Shown here in pieces: positions 34,664 to 43,533 of a stretch of 64,000 nucleotides of DNA. The notes under the pieces are model-generated. The model was not told the origin of the DNA. It saw only the letters and a list, made by a program, of their open reading frames with translations, and ran no database searches. The translations under genes and the position numbers were made by a program. This DNA is from 20CM-2-55-15 sp964633285 (GTDB taxonomy: Bacteria > Acidobacteriota > Terriglobia > 20CM-2-55-15), in the NCBI GenBank assembly GCA_964633285.1, contig CAZWGA010000006.1, positions 1 to 64,000 on the forward strand, written 5' to 3'. Each line of letters opens with the position of its first letter. Positions within the stretch are counted from its first letter, which is position 1.

Positions 34664-35559
34664 ACCCAACCTTTGTCCGGCTCGCCGGTCATGGCCTGTC
34701 TCAGTTCGGTTGACGGCGGCGGAGAAATACCCCACCGGTCCATCGATTCGGGACTTCGAGGCCAGACTTTCGGCAGATGCCGCGATTCATCCGTGATGTG
34801 GTCGATGTCGCTCGTGTATTCGGCAACGTAACCCATCGGATCCTTGAAGTAACAAAAGATATTGTTGCCGGGACCGTGCCTTCCCGGACCCCACGCCGCC
34901 TCGATTCCATGTTTTCGCAGGTTCGCGATGCCGCGCATCAATTCGTCGACATTCGAAACAAGATACGCAACGTGATTTACCGACACGTGCGGCGCAGCAT
35001 TGAAGGAAACATTGTGATGCTTGGAATCCGTCCGCAGAAAGGCCATCTGATCGCCACTCCAGTCCGAAATCCGGAACCCCAGCACGTCGGTATAAAACGC
35101 AGTGATGCGGCGCAGGTCCGGCGTGTTCACCACGATATGGCAAATCGAACGCGGCTCGACGGTTTTTGAAACCCAGCCGCCGGTGTGTTGTTTCACGCCC
35201 GATGAAAGCTCGATACATCGGCCATCCGGATCCTTGAAACGCAATCCAAAGCCGCCGCCCGGCTCATCCAGCGTTTGGGGATCTTCGACAATTTTCACAC
35301 CCGCAGCTTTCAATGAAACGGCGGCGCGCCGTATCGCATCATCGTCGGCCATCGCGTAGCCGATGTGATGCAGGCCCCGAATCGGCCCCCGGTGAAGACT
35401 CAGCAAAAACTGCTCTGCGGAAACGCCCCGCAGAAAAACCGCATCATGTGATTCCGCAATTCTCTGCAGCCCCCAGACGTCTGAATAAAACCGCGCATGC
35501 TCTTCGAGACTCGGAGTGAAAAGCCCAACGTGCCGGATTTGCGCAATGCTCAGCGGCAT
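34660..35559 (-). CDS. VOC-family extradiol (catechol 2,3-dioxygenase-like) ring-cleavage enzyme
   Basis: A 299-aa protein with two vicinal-oxygen-chelate modules (about 4-120 and 137-252). The iron ligands of type I extradiol dioxygenases are all visible in the C-terminal module: H141 (CHIVVNTPD), H196 (VNHVAYLV) and E247 (YVAEYTSD). It should open an ortho-dihydroxylated ring by meta cleavage. It is first in the run down to the aldehyde dehydrogenase and gives the main evidence for an aromatic pathway. Confidence 0.9.
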   Translation of the reverse strand: MPLSIAQIRHVGLFTPSLEEHARFYSDVWGLQRIAESHDAVFLRGVSAEQFLLSLHRGPIRGLHHIGYAMADDDAIRRAAVSLKAAGVKIVEDPQTLDEPGGGFGLRFKDPDGRCIELSSGVKQHTGGWVSKTVEPRSICHIVVNTPDLRRITAFYTDVLGFRISDWSGDQMAFLRTDSKHHNVSFNAAPHVSVNHVAYLVSNVDELMRGIANLRKHGIEAAWGPGRHGPGNNIFCYFKDPMGYVAEYTSDIDHITDESRHLPKVWPRSPESMDRWGISPPPSTELRQAMTGEPDKGWV

Positions 35560-35618
35560 ACTATTGGCTCTATCACACGAACCATGGAGTCTGCAATGGA
35601 CCCAACAGTAGCGCCGCT

Positions 35619-36173
35619 CTACGGAAGTTTCAGGTCCTCGCCGAGTTGCAGATGCAGAGTCTGTCCCGGTTTCAATGTCAGGTCCGGGAGTGTTGGTTTA
35701 CTCGAGGTTTCGGCGATGACGAAACCGGCCAACGTTCCTCCAAGAATGCCGGCGACACGCGCAGCCTTGCCTCCGACGAAGCTGCCTGCCGCGCCACCGA
35801 CGGTCATAAAGAGAACGTAGCGGAGCGTGCGTTTGGGTGTCGATGCGGCGAAGGAATTCGTGATCCAGGCCGAGATCTGCCGTCCATCGGCCATTTGGAT
35901 TTCTCGAAAGACAAGCCGGACGCGGCCTTCATTGTCTGCCGTTGCCGATTGAACTGTTTCGACTCGGCCCTTCAATCGAGACCCTTGGGGGATAAGGACT
36001 TTACCGGAAACGCTCAAAGGCGAAGTCAGGATGGCTTCCACAGACTGACCGATCGTCGAAGTCTCTGTCTTCACCGAAGATTCCAGCCTTGCCTCCACTC
36101 GTGTTCCGGCTGGAATCACGATGGACTGTGGGGAAACGGACATAAGTACCAAAGCCAATGAAAATATTCTCAT
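35619..36173 (-). CDS. Exported protein with TrbI/VirB10-like domain and glycine-zipper segment
   Basis: A 184-aa protein with a short signal sequence (1-15). A beta-rich region (18-105, IPAGTRVEARLESSVKT, PLSVSGKVLIPQGSRLKG) resembles the beta-barrel part of TrbI/VirB10-type proteins. It is followed by a glycine-rich hydrophobic helix (about 124-150, GGAAGSFVGGKAARVAG...) like glycine zippers. This combination is frequent in acidobacterial hypothetical proteins but has no known function. It is divergent from the copper monooxygenase gene, with only 29 nt between starts. Confidence 0.68.
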   Translation of the reverse strand: MRIFSLALVLMSVSPQSIVIPAGTRVEARLESSVKTETSTIGQSVEAILTSPLSVSGKVLIPQGSRLKGRVETVQSATADNEGRVRLVFREIQMADGRQISAWITNSFAASTPKRTLRYVLFMTVGGAAGSFVGGKAARVAGILGGTLAGFVIAETSSKPTLPDLTLKPGQTLHLQLGEDLKLP

Positions 36174-36202
36174 GAGCGGCCCGTAATGTTACTTTAGCTG
36201 GC

Positions 36203-38845
36203 ATGCGTTTCAGAACGGGCTGTCTTTCGATCCTGCTTCTCCTTTGTGGCCGCGCCGCCTATGCCGAAGATCCAATAACTTTTGATAATCAGGTTGTCCG
36301 CATTCTTCAGCAGCATTGTCAGACCTGTCACCGTCCAGGCAACATCGCGCCGATGTCCTTTCTCACCTATGCCGATGTGCGTCCTTGGGCCAGGAGCATC
36401 AAATCCGCAGTGCTGACAGGCCAGATGCCGCCGTGGAAGCCGGTGGACGCGCACGGTATCTTCAAAGGCGAACGCAGTCTCACGGCCCAGGAAATACAAA
36501 CGCTGACAGCCTGGGTTGACGGCGGTTCACCCGAGGGCAATGCCGCCGATATGCCGTTGCAGTCGACGTTTTCAGATACATGGAGTGGCGGAACACCCGA
36601 TGTGATTACGCAGCCTTCGGGCGCGTACGGCCTCCAGGCCGGCAGTTCGGATATCTATCGGTGTTTCCCGATGACCATCGATACCTCATCGGATCTTTAC
36701 GTGCGCGGCTACGAAGTCATACCGGGAAATCGCGCGATCGTGCATCACGTGTTGCTCTTCATTGATTCAAACGGCGCATCGGATGCCCTCGACAAAGCGG
36801 ATCCCGGGCCGGGCTACACCTGCTTTGGTGGACCCGGGTTTCTCGATACGGGTCTGGGTGGCCTGGGCGGATGGGTGCCCGGTTCTTCTCCGGAATCCTT
36901 CCCGCTCGGCACGGGCGTTCGAATCCCAAAAGGCTCCAGGATCGTGATGCAGGTTCACTACAGCCTGGCGCAGGTTCCAGCGGGTTCGCCCGCGCCCGAT
37001 TCGGACATCACGAAGCTCGGCATTTATCTCTCGCCGGTACCGCTTCAGCCGATTTCGTTTTTGCCGGTGGTCAATCCAATCTTCAGAATTCCGGCGGGCG
37101 CTGAAAACTATCAGGTCAAGGCGTTCGGTTTCATCACGACCACTCAGGAATTGATCGCGATCACACCACATATGCATCTTCTCGGACGCAAAGCGGTCAT
37201 TGATGCCGTGTTTCCGAATGGCACGAGGCAGCAACTGATCCGTATTGACGACTGGGATTTTCATTGGCAGGGCAGCTACACCTACAAGGACCCGATCCTG
37301 CTTCCGGCAGGCACTCGGATCGAATTGACGTCGACATACGACAATTCCATCAATAATCCGAGGAATCCCGCGAATCCTCCCGTAGCCGTCAGTTGGGGCG
37401 AGATGACCACGGATGAAATGTGCCTGGCGTTTCTCAGCGTGAAAGCGCCAAGCGATCCCAGCATCAACACGGTTCCTTTCTCCATAACGGACCGCGGCAC
37501 AACATCGGTTGCCACGCAGGGTGGCGGTAGCGGTGTGCAGGTCGGATATGCTCGAGTCTCTGAGGCATCGGGGAATGCTGTTTCGGGGCTAGCGATATTT
37601 GGATACAGGCAGAATGGCGTGCTCATCTCCGAAGCGGCCGTACCGGCATCGCGCATCATCAGTCAGGGGCGGTTCTACGCGGAAACGAGCGCCAATGTCC
37701 GAAGCGGGCTGGCCATTGCCAATCCCAACAGCAATCCGGCCGTGGTCTCGTTCAAGTTCAGAGATGAATCGGGCGCTGATGTGTATTCCGGTTCAATGAC
37801 GATTCCTGCGAACGGTCAAATCGCCGCGTTCCTTAATGAAGCTCCGTTTAATGGTCCGGCGTCGTTCTCCGGTTCGTTCACTTTCAATTCTCTCGCGGGG
37901 CTGGCTGCGGTAGCGCTTCGAGGGACAGTTAACGAACGTTCCGACTTTCTTTTGACGACGCTGCCTATTGCGGAACTTGCCTCCACAGTTTGCACTGCAA
38001 GTCTGCCGAGTACGTGCGTCACTACGGGAGCGCCGTCCGCGCGTGTGTTTCCTCACTTTGCAGACGGTGGCGGGTGGGCAACGCAAATCCTGCTGGTAAA
38101 TCCGAGCGACGCGGCAATTTCCGGAACATTGCGTTTCGCCGATCCATCCGGTCTATTGATATCGACGATGGATTATTCCATCGGTGCGCAGAGCGCACGG
38201 CGTTTAACGACCGGCGGAACAGCGGCGACAGTCCGCGTTGGTACGGTTACGATTGTTCCGGCGGCAAACACTCTGGCGCCTGCCGGATCACTGGTGTTTT
38301 CGTATCGGAATTCCAACGTGCGGGTCACAGAAGCCGGAGTGCCGGTGGCCGCTGCCAGCACGGGATTCCGCGTGTATGTGGAAGCTTCGGATGCGATTCA
38401 ATCCGGAATCGCGATTGCAAACGCGTCTTCCGATCCTGCAACCGTCCGTCTGGAATTGATGGATCTCAGCGGAGCATCGATTTCCGGAACGATGATCTCG
38501 CTGGCCGGCAACGCTCAACTCTCGACGTTCCTGACTCAGATTAAGGGCTTTGAAGCGTTAAGCCTGCCGGTTCAGGGTTTGTTGCGAATCACGAGTGCGT
38601 CACCCATCGCTGTTACCGGACTTCGAAGCCGGACCAACGAGCGCGGCGATTTTCTCATCACCACAACACCGCCGATTGCCGAAAGCGCTCTGACTGCGGC
38701 CGACGTCTATTTCCCGCATTTTGCCGATGGCGGCGGCTACACCACACAGTTCATTATCTTCAGCAGCAGCTCGGGAGGTACGTTCAGCGGATCCGTCCGA
38801 TTCCTTTCACAATCCGGTGAGGCCCTCAACCTCAAGCTGAGATGA
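36203..38845 (+). CDS. Secreted cytochrome c/PHM-like copper monooxygenase fusion with C-terminal repeats
   Basis: An 880-aa protein with a signal peptide (1-21). A one-haem domain has C39-x2-C42-H43. A two-domain type II copper monooxygenase region (about 125-415) keeps all six peptidylglycine-monooxygenase ligands: H181, H182 and H252 for one copper, H323, H325 and M406 for the other. From about 430 there are beta-rich modules, two carrying FPHFADGGG(W/Y)xTQ at about 616 and 837. The last module seems cut short at the C terminus. Expected role: O2-dependent hydroxylation outside the cytoplasm with the haem as electron relay; the substrate is unknown. Confidence 0.82.
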   Translation: MRFRTGCLSILLLLCGRAAYAEDPITFDNQVVRILQQHCQTCHRPGNIAPMSFLTYADVRPWARSIKSAVLTGQMPPWKPVDAHGIFKGERSLTAQEIQTLTAWVDGGSPEGNAADMPLQSTFSDTWSGGTPDVITQPSGAYGLQAGSSDIYRCFPMTIDTSSDLYVRGYEVIPGNRAIVHHVLLFIDSNGASDALDKADPGPGYTCFGGPGFLDTGLGGLGGWVPGSSPESFPLGTGVRIPKGSRIVMQVHYSLAQVPAGSPAPDSDITKLGIYLSPVPLQPISFLPVVNPIFRIPAGAENYQVKAFGFITTTQELIAITPHMHLLGRKAVIDAVFPNGTRQQLIRIDDWDFHWQGSYTYKDPILLPAGTRIELTSTYDNSINNPRNPANPPVAVSWGEMTTDEMCLAFLSVKAPSDPSINTVPFSITDRGTTSVATQGGGSGVQVGYARVSEASGNAVSGLAIFGYRQNGVLISEAAVPASRIISQGRFYAETSANVRSGLAIANPNSNPAVVSFKFRDESGADVYSGSMTIPANGQIAAFLNEAPFNGPASFSGSFTFNSLAGLAAVALRGTVNERSDFLLTTLPIAELASTVCTASLPSTCVTTGAPSARVFPHFADGGGWATQILLVNPSDAAISGTLRFADPSGLLISTMDYSIGAQSARRLTTGGTAATVRVGTVTIVPAANTLAPAGSLVFSYRNSNVRVTEAGVPVAAASTGFRVYVEASDAIQSGIAIANASSDPATVRLELMDLSGASISGTMISLAGNAQLSTFLTQIKGFEALSLPVQGLLRITSASPIAVTGLRSRTNERGDFLITTTPPIAESALTAADVYFPHFADGGGYTTQFIIFSSSSGGTFSGSVRFLSQSGEALNLKLR

Positions 38846-39729
38846 ATCCGATCACAGGACTGCTTGCGGCATTAGGAGTCGTGACCCTTATATTTTCCGC
38901 CGGATGGGCGCGCATGATTGCGCTATCCCGGCAGAAGGTGCAGTTTCCCAATCTTCTTGAAATCGGTGTCGGCGCATTCACGAATTTTTTCGATACTCTG
39001 GGAATCGGATCGTTCGCGACGACCACAACCCTGTTCCGTTTTTTCAGAATTGTTGACGACCGTGTTATTCCAGGAACTCTGAACGTGGGGCACACGCTGC
39101 CGACGGTCGTTCAGACGTTCATCTACACGTCGATCATTCCGGTCGATGTCCCCACGTTGTTTTCGATGATCGGCGCATCGCTCGTCGGAGCGTGGCTTGG
39201 AGCCGGCATTGTCGCGAAGTGGCCCCGGCGAAATGTTCAGGTCGGGATGGGTATGGCGCTGCTCGTTGCGGCGGGACTCATGCTAATGACGCAACTGAAA
39301 CTCTTTCCGGGCGGCGGCGATGCTCTCGGCGTAACAGGCATGAAGCTCGTGGTGGCGGTTGCCGTCAATTTCATGCTCGGAGCTTTGATGACGCTGGGCA
39401 TCGGACTCTATGCGCCCTGCATGATTCTGGTCAGCCTGCTCGGTATGAATCCCAAAGCCGCGTTCCCGATCATGATGGGATCCTGTGCGTTTCTCATGCC
39501 GGTGGGAAGCATTCGTTTTATCCGCGAGCAGAGCTACGGCCTTCGCGCATCATTTGGATTGTTCATTGGTGGAATTCCGGCTGTCCTTCTGGCTGCGTAC
39601 ATTGTGAAGGAACTGCCGCTGGAAATGGTGCGATGGCTGGTGATTGCCGTCGTCATTTACGCTTCCGTTTCACTTCTCCGGTCCGCTGCTGCCGAGAGTT
39701 CCGAGGGCGAATCGATTCCGAGCATGTAG
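38842..39729 (+). CDS. TauE/SafE-family sulfite/organosulfur exporter-like permease
   Basis: A 295-aa membrane protein with about eight helices. The family features GAFTNFFDTLGIGSFATTT (near 44-62) and its counterpart GALMTLGIGLYAPCMILVSLLGMNPKAAFPIMMGS (near 180-214) are clear. Such transporters move sulfite, sulfonates or other small anions. It overlaps the copper monooxygenase stop by 4 nt, so the two are co-translated, hinting at a shared substrate. Confidence 0.85.
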   Translation: MNPITGLLAALGVVTLIFSAGWARMIALSRQKVQFPNLLEIGVGAFTNFFDTLGIGSFATTTTLFRFFRIVDDRVIPGTLNVGHTLPTVVQTFIYTSIIPVDVPTLFSMIGASLVGAWLGAGIVAKWPRRNVQVGMGMALLVAAGLMLMTQLKLFPGGGDALGVTGMKLVVAVAVNFMLGALMTLGIGLYAPCMILVSLLGMNPKAAFPIMMGSCAFLMPVGSIRFIREQSYGLRASFGLFIGGIPAVLLAAYIVKELPLEMVRWLVIAVVIYASVSLLRSAAAESSEGESIPSM

Positions 39730-39783
39730 CCGCGGGGCCCGCGTTCAACCACCAAGACAAGTCCCCCGCATTCCTCAGCTATA

Positions 39784-40506
39784 ATGAACCGCTCTATGAA
39801 CAAGGCCGCGTTCTACGATCTGGACGGCACTCTGCTCTCCTGCAATCTCGTTACGATGCATGCATACTATGCGCGCAATGACCGATCGCTGATGAAGAGC
39901 GCGTACCAGTTTTCGAAAGTCCTTTTGAGTGTGCCGCTTCTTTTCGGACTGGATCTCTATTCGCGAGCTCTGTTCAACAAAGTTCAGTTTCGAGCTTATC
40001 GGGGAATGCATCGCGACCGCCTGATCGGCCTGGCCGACGATCTCTTTGAAGTTACGTTGAAGCCTTCGATATTTCCCCAGGCTCAGGCGCTGATCAACAC
40101 CACTCTGGACTTCGGGTATCGCAACGTGCTGGTTACGGGTACGCTCGATTTCATGGTTCGTCCCATCGCTTTGCATTTCGGTTTCGAAGAGATTCTTTGC
40201 AACCGGCTCGAGTTCCGAAATCACGTGGCGACCGGGCGCGTGCTGCCGCCGCTCCTGGCTGAAAACGAAAAAGCACGCAGCCTTCGCGAATATGCGGCTG
40301 AAGAGGGAATCGACCTGGCGGAATCGTGCGCTTTCTCCGACAGCTCCGCGGATATCCCGATGCTCTCATCCGTCGGTCATCCCGTCGCGACAAATCCCAC
40401 ACGCCGTTTGCGGCGTGTGGCGCTCGAAAAGCACTGGCCGATCCTTGAGCTGGGTGAAAGAACTTCCGACTTTCCTCCGTTCCTGACTGTAGCGAAGGCA
40501 CACTGA
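39784..40506 (+). CDS. HAD-IB family hydrolase (SerB-like phosphatase)
   Basis: A 240-aa protein with the HAD motif I DLDGT (nucleophile Asp, near residues 12-16), a helical cap, motif II VTGT (near 118) and motif IV DSSADIPML (near 182). This HAD-IB type often lies beside acyltransferases or fatty acyl-CoA reductases. Start ATG 39784, or possibly ATG 39796. It overlaps the reductase gene by 1 nt, so joint action in lipid metabolism is likely. The phosphorylated substrate is unknown. Confidence 0.85.
   Translation: MNRSMNKAAFYDLDGTLLSCNLVTMHAYYARNDRSLMKSAYQFSKVLLSVPLLFGLDLYSRALFNKVQFRAYRGMHRDRLIGLADDLFEVTLKPSIFPQAQALINTTLDFGYRNVLVTGTLDFMVRPIALHFGFEEILCNRLEFRNHVATGRVLPPLLAENEKARSLREYAAEEGIDLAESCAFSDSSADIPMLSSVGHPVATNPTRRLRRVALEKHWPILELGERTSDFPPFLTVAKAH
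40397..40420. repeat. Perfect 10-bp hairpin within the HAD-IB gene
   Basis: CCACACGCCG-TTTG-CGGCGTGTGG is a perfect inverted repeat with a tetraloop, inside coding sequence. It is not followed by a T-run in sense orientation. Confidence 0.6.
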
Positions 40507-42113
40507 TGAAATCTCGCATGACGTGGCGATGGAATGCCGTTCGCGGGGAATATGAACCAGGAAACGCTCCGCCGCTTCAGGGCACAGGAGAGATTTCCGC
40601 AATCGAGGCGTTCAGCAGCAAGACGATTCTTCTGCTCGGCGGTACAGGATTCGTCGGAAAAGTTGTTCTTGCGATGATGCTCGACCGTTTTCCCGAGATC
40701 AAAAAACTCGTCGTGCAGTCGCGCCGTAAGAAAAACGTTTCGGGAGAGCAGCGGTTCTATTCCGAAATCCTGCAATCGCCGGTGTTGCGTGGAATTGTTT
40801 CCAGGATTGGCGGTGAAAGCGCGGTGCGCCAGAGGGTTCAGGTGATTGAGGGCGATCTCGATCAATCCTTCTGCGGTATCGCTCCCGAACAACTCGATCG
40901 CCTGAAAGGACAGATCGATATTGTCGTGAATCTGGCGGGCGTTGTGGATTTTGATCCTCCTGTCAACGAATCCGTCGAGCCGAATGTCTATGGCACGCAG
41001 CATCTGATCGAACTCGTAAAATTTCTCAACGCCAGGCTGGTTCATGTCTCGACTAGCTACGTTGCCGGAAAAAAGAACGGACGTATTTCCGAGGACGTTC
41101 CGATCGACGGATACTTTCCGATGCGCGGCGAACCCGGTGGCGAAGGAAGGGAATTCTCGGTTGCTGAAGAACTGAAGTGGTACGAACAGTTCGTTGAAGA
41201 AACGCGCCGGACCCGCGACACGAATCCGCGCCCGGTGCGGGAGCGGCTGCGCGAAGGCGGAATGAATCGCGCGGATCACTGGGGCTGGACGAACACTTAC
41301 ACGTATACGAAGAGCATGGGCGAACAGCTCATCGCAAAAACGCCGGGTCTCACTTATGCAATCGTGCGGCCGGCAATCGTGGAGTCTTCGTTGCGGTTTC
41401 CGTTCCCCGGCTGGAATGAGGGATTCACCACGTCGGCCCCGCTGGTGTTGATGGGTGGTGATGGCGTGAAAGGCTGGCCGGTCCGCAAAGACGGTCCGCT
41501 CGAGATCATTCCCGTCGATCTGGTTGCGGCGGGAATTCTTATCGTGACCGCAGCGGTTCTCTGCGGAAGAAACAAGAACGTCTATCACCTTGCATCGGCC
41601 GACGAGAATCCGATCATGCTGCCGCGCCTTGTGGCATTTCTCGGAATGAATTCACGATATAAGCACAAGCATAAGAAGAGCGGAAATCGCCTCGCGAATG
41701 TCTGGAAAGCTTACGTCGAAACTCAAGTCATCACCGTCGAGTCGCTGCAGGCGAGGCGGTCGCGGTTGCGTCGCGGCCTCGATGTGATCCACGCCGGGTT
41801 GACTCTCGGCAAAACGCTTCTGGGCGCCGATAGGGTCGGTCCCTATCTGAAAAGCCTTCGCGACACGAGGCGCCAGATTCGCCAGCAGGAAATCACGCTC
41901 GATAAATTCCTGCCGTTCATGTTTCACAACAGCTTCATTTTTGGAACACGCAATATTCGCGAAGCGGCAGGAATGCTTACGAATGAGGACCTCCGGCGGC
42001 TGACGTGGGATCCGGAGAACATCGACTGGGCCGATTACTGGGTCAACATTCACACCAAAGGCATTGAGAAATGGATCCGGCCGATGTTTGCCTCGCCCCG
42101 AAAAGGTGCTTAG
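40506..42113 (+). CDS. Fatty acyl-CoA reductase (FAR-type SDR)
   Basis: A 535-aa extended SDR. The cofactor loop is LLLGGTGFVGKVVLAMML (about 43-60), an NLAGVVDFDPPVNES segment follows, HVSTSYVAGKKNG carries the catalytic Ser region, and Y-T-K is in YTYTKSMGEQL. A helical C-terminal part (about 385-535) completes the FAR layout. Relatives reduce long acyl-CoA to fatty alcohol with NADPH for wax or ether lipids. An alkyl-DHAP synthase gene 9 kb downstream would use such alcohols. Confidence 0.83.
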   Translation: MKSRMTWRWNAVRGEYEPGNAPPLQGTGEISAIEAFSSKTILLLGGTGFVGKVVLAMMLDRFPEIKKLVVQSRRKKNVSGEQRFYSEILQSPVLRGIVSRIGGESAVRQRVQVIEGDLDQSFCGIAPEQLDRLKGQIDIVVNLAGVVDFDPPVNESVEPNVYGTQHLIELVKFLNARLVHVSTSYVAGKKNGRISEDVPIDGYFPMRGEPGGEGREFSVAEELKWYEQFVEETRRTRDTNPRPVRERLREGGMNRADHWGWTNTYTYTKSMGEQLIAKTPGLTYAIVRPAIVESSLRFPFPGWNEGFTTSAPLVLMGGDGVKGWPVRKDGPLEIIPVDLVAAGILIVTAAVLCGRNKNVYHLASADENPIMLPRLVAFLGMNSRYKHKHKKSGNRLANVWKAYVETQVITVESLQARRSRLRRGLDVIHAGLTLGKTLLGADRVGPYLKSLRDTRRQIRQQEITLDKFLPFMFHNSFIFGTRNIREAAGMLTNEDLRRLTWDPENIDWADYWVNIHTKGIEKWIRPMFASPRKGA

Positions 42114-42114
42114 T

Positions 42115-42138
42115 CCAATTCTCAATTGGTAACTTTTT
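42115..42138 (+). terminator. Possible terminator after the acyl-CoA reductase gene
   Basis: CCAATT-CTC-AATTGG forms a 6-bp hairpin right after the stop codon, followed by TAACTTTTT. The stem is AT-rich and weak, so it may be only a partial terminator. Confidence 0.45.
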
Positions 42139-42235
42139 CGGACCTCCAGCGGGCTGTCGTGAGCGTACCCCATCAATGAATTGAACGATTTAACGAGTGG
42201 CTGCCGGTGTGCTATGTCCTCCGCGGAGGCTAACC

Positions 42236-42334
42236 ATGCAGGATGCAGGGCTTTTGGAAAAAGTATTGATTACCGTTGGATTACTGGCCGTTGCTTTTCC
42301 AATCCTACTCAATGCCATTTCGCATTTGATGTAG
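42236..42334 (+). CDS. Small single-helix membrane peptide (32 aa)
   Basis: A 33-codon frame starts at ATG 42236, 7 nt after a strong GGAGG ribosome site, and ends at TAG 42334. The peptide has a polar start (MQDAGLLEK) and one hydrophobic helix, VLITVGLLAVAFPILLNAI, ending in SHLM. The good ribosome site and clean membrane profile argue that it is real. It ends 1 nt before the convergent aminotransferase stop. Function unknown. Confidence 0.6.
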   Translation: MQDAGLLEKVLITVGLLAVAFPILLNAISHLM

Positions 42335-42335
42335 A

Positions 42336-43514
42336 TCAGTTCCAGCGGTCGATGGCATCGATGAGTTTTTCGATGTCGGACATTTCGTTGTAGATCTGAG
42401 CGGAAACGCGGACGCGAACCCGGTTTTTCCAGGCGCTGAGATGGACCTCAATGCCGCGGTGGAATAGCAGGGCGTCGCGCAAGCGAATCGCTTCATCGCG
42501 TGTTGAGCCATAGCGCTCGGGCAAAGGAACCGTCACCATCGTACCGATCATGGATTCAGGCCCGAGAAGCTGCGTTTTCCAATGCAGCGCCATTTCCCGG
42601 CCCGCGGTGCACGCGAGATCGTGGTTGTAACGTTGAACTCCCTCGACGCCTAACTTCTCCATAAACTCGATGCCGGCCGGCGCCGCCAGATGCGGTGTCG
42701 GATCGCGCGTTCCGGGCCAGTCGAATTCCTGAGTCATACCCTGATTCACGCCCCACGACACGACGGGGTTGTGAAGCTCAGCCTGTCTTTCAGACGCGGT
42801 CCACAACAGGCCACTGCTTCGCGGCGACCATGCCCATTTGTGCAGATTGCCCGTGTACCAATCCACTCCCAGTTCCGGAATGTTTACTGCGACGGCGCCC
42901 GGCGCATGGGCGCCATCGGCCAGAACGGCGATGCCGTGCCGCCGGCAGGCTTCTGCAATTTCCCGAAGGGGCAACACAAGCGCGCTGTCTGCGGTGATGT
43001 GATCGAAGACCGCCAGGCGTGTCCGCGGACCGATGCTTCGTTGGACACTTTCAATCAGAGTTTCCTTCGAGAGGGCCTCCGGAAATTCGACAACCTTGAC
43101 GCTTGCGCCGCGAATCTTCGCCGCAGATTCGATCGCATTGCGGATCGCGCCGTAGGCGTGATCGAACACCAGAATCTCATCGCCTTCACGAAAGCCGAAC
43201 GAGCGAAGGACGGCATTGATGCCGGTGGTCGCGTTATCGACAAAAACCAGATCCTTGCCTTCCGCTCCGAGAAAATGCGCAACCTTATCCGCCGCCGCCC
43301 GAAGTCTTGGCGGACTTCCGCCTCCAGCCCCCAGCCGGATTCCCGCCAACTCCCGAAGAAGAAAATGTGAAGGCTGCCGCTCGATTTCATCGCGGAGCTT
43401 TTGCTGCGCTTCCAGGACACAACGTGGAGGCGCACCCACCGTCCCGTGATTCAAGTAAATCACGCTGGGATCCAGCGCCCAGTACTCCTGCATCGCATGT
43501 CCAAACCGTTTCAT
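42336..43514 (-). CDS. Class V PLP-dependent aminotransferase (isopenicillin-N-epimerase-like)
   Basis: A 392-aa PLP enzyme. It has YLNHGTVGAPP (near 20-30), NATTGINAVLRS, the VLADGAHAPGA cofactor Asp and the Schiff-base Lys in TGNLHKW. Relatives include isopenicillin N epimerase-like proteins and cysteine desulfurases; the active-site cysteine of desulfurases is not evident. Substrate unknown. It is last in a minus-strand run with the carboxylesterase (19 nt gap) and the dihaem cytochrome. Confidence 0.88.
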   Translation of the reverse strand: MKRFGHAMQEYWALDPSVIYLNHGTVGAPPRCVLEAQQKLRDEIERQPSHFLLRELAGIRLGAGGGSPPRLRAAADKVAHFLGAEGKDLVFVDNATTGINAVLRSFGFREGDEILVFDHAYGAIRNAIESAAKIRGASVKVVEFPEALSKETLIESVQRSIGPRTRLAVFDHITADSALVLPLREIAEACRRHGIAVLADGAHAPGAVAVNIPELGVDWYTGNLHKWAWSPRSSGLLWTASERQAELHNPVVSWGVNQGMTQEFDWPGTRDPTPHLAAPAGIEFMEKLGVEGVQRYNHDLACTAGREMALHWKTQLLGPESMIGTMVTVPLPERYGSTRDEAIRLRDALLFHRGIEVHLSAWKNRVRVRVSAQIYNEMSDIEKLIDAIDRWN

Positions 43515-43533
43515 AAGAAATTCTGCCGCGGAA

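Noticed and set aside
36174..36202. Divergent promoter between the TrbI-like gene and the copper monooxygenase
   Set aside because: Only 29 nt are available and no clear -10/-35 pair could be placed, so promoters must overlap the coding regions.
42181..42393. Plus-strand 70-codon frame overlapping the small membrane peptide
   Set aside because: No ribosome site, cysteine-rich nonsense-like composition, and it runs antisense into the aminotransferase gene; the 32-codon frame is far better supported.
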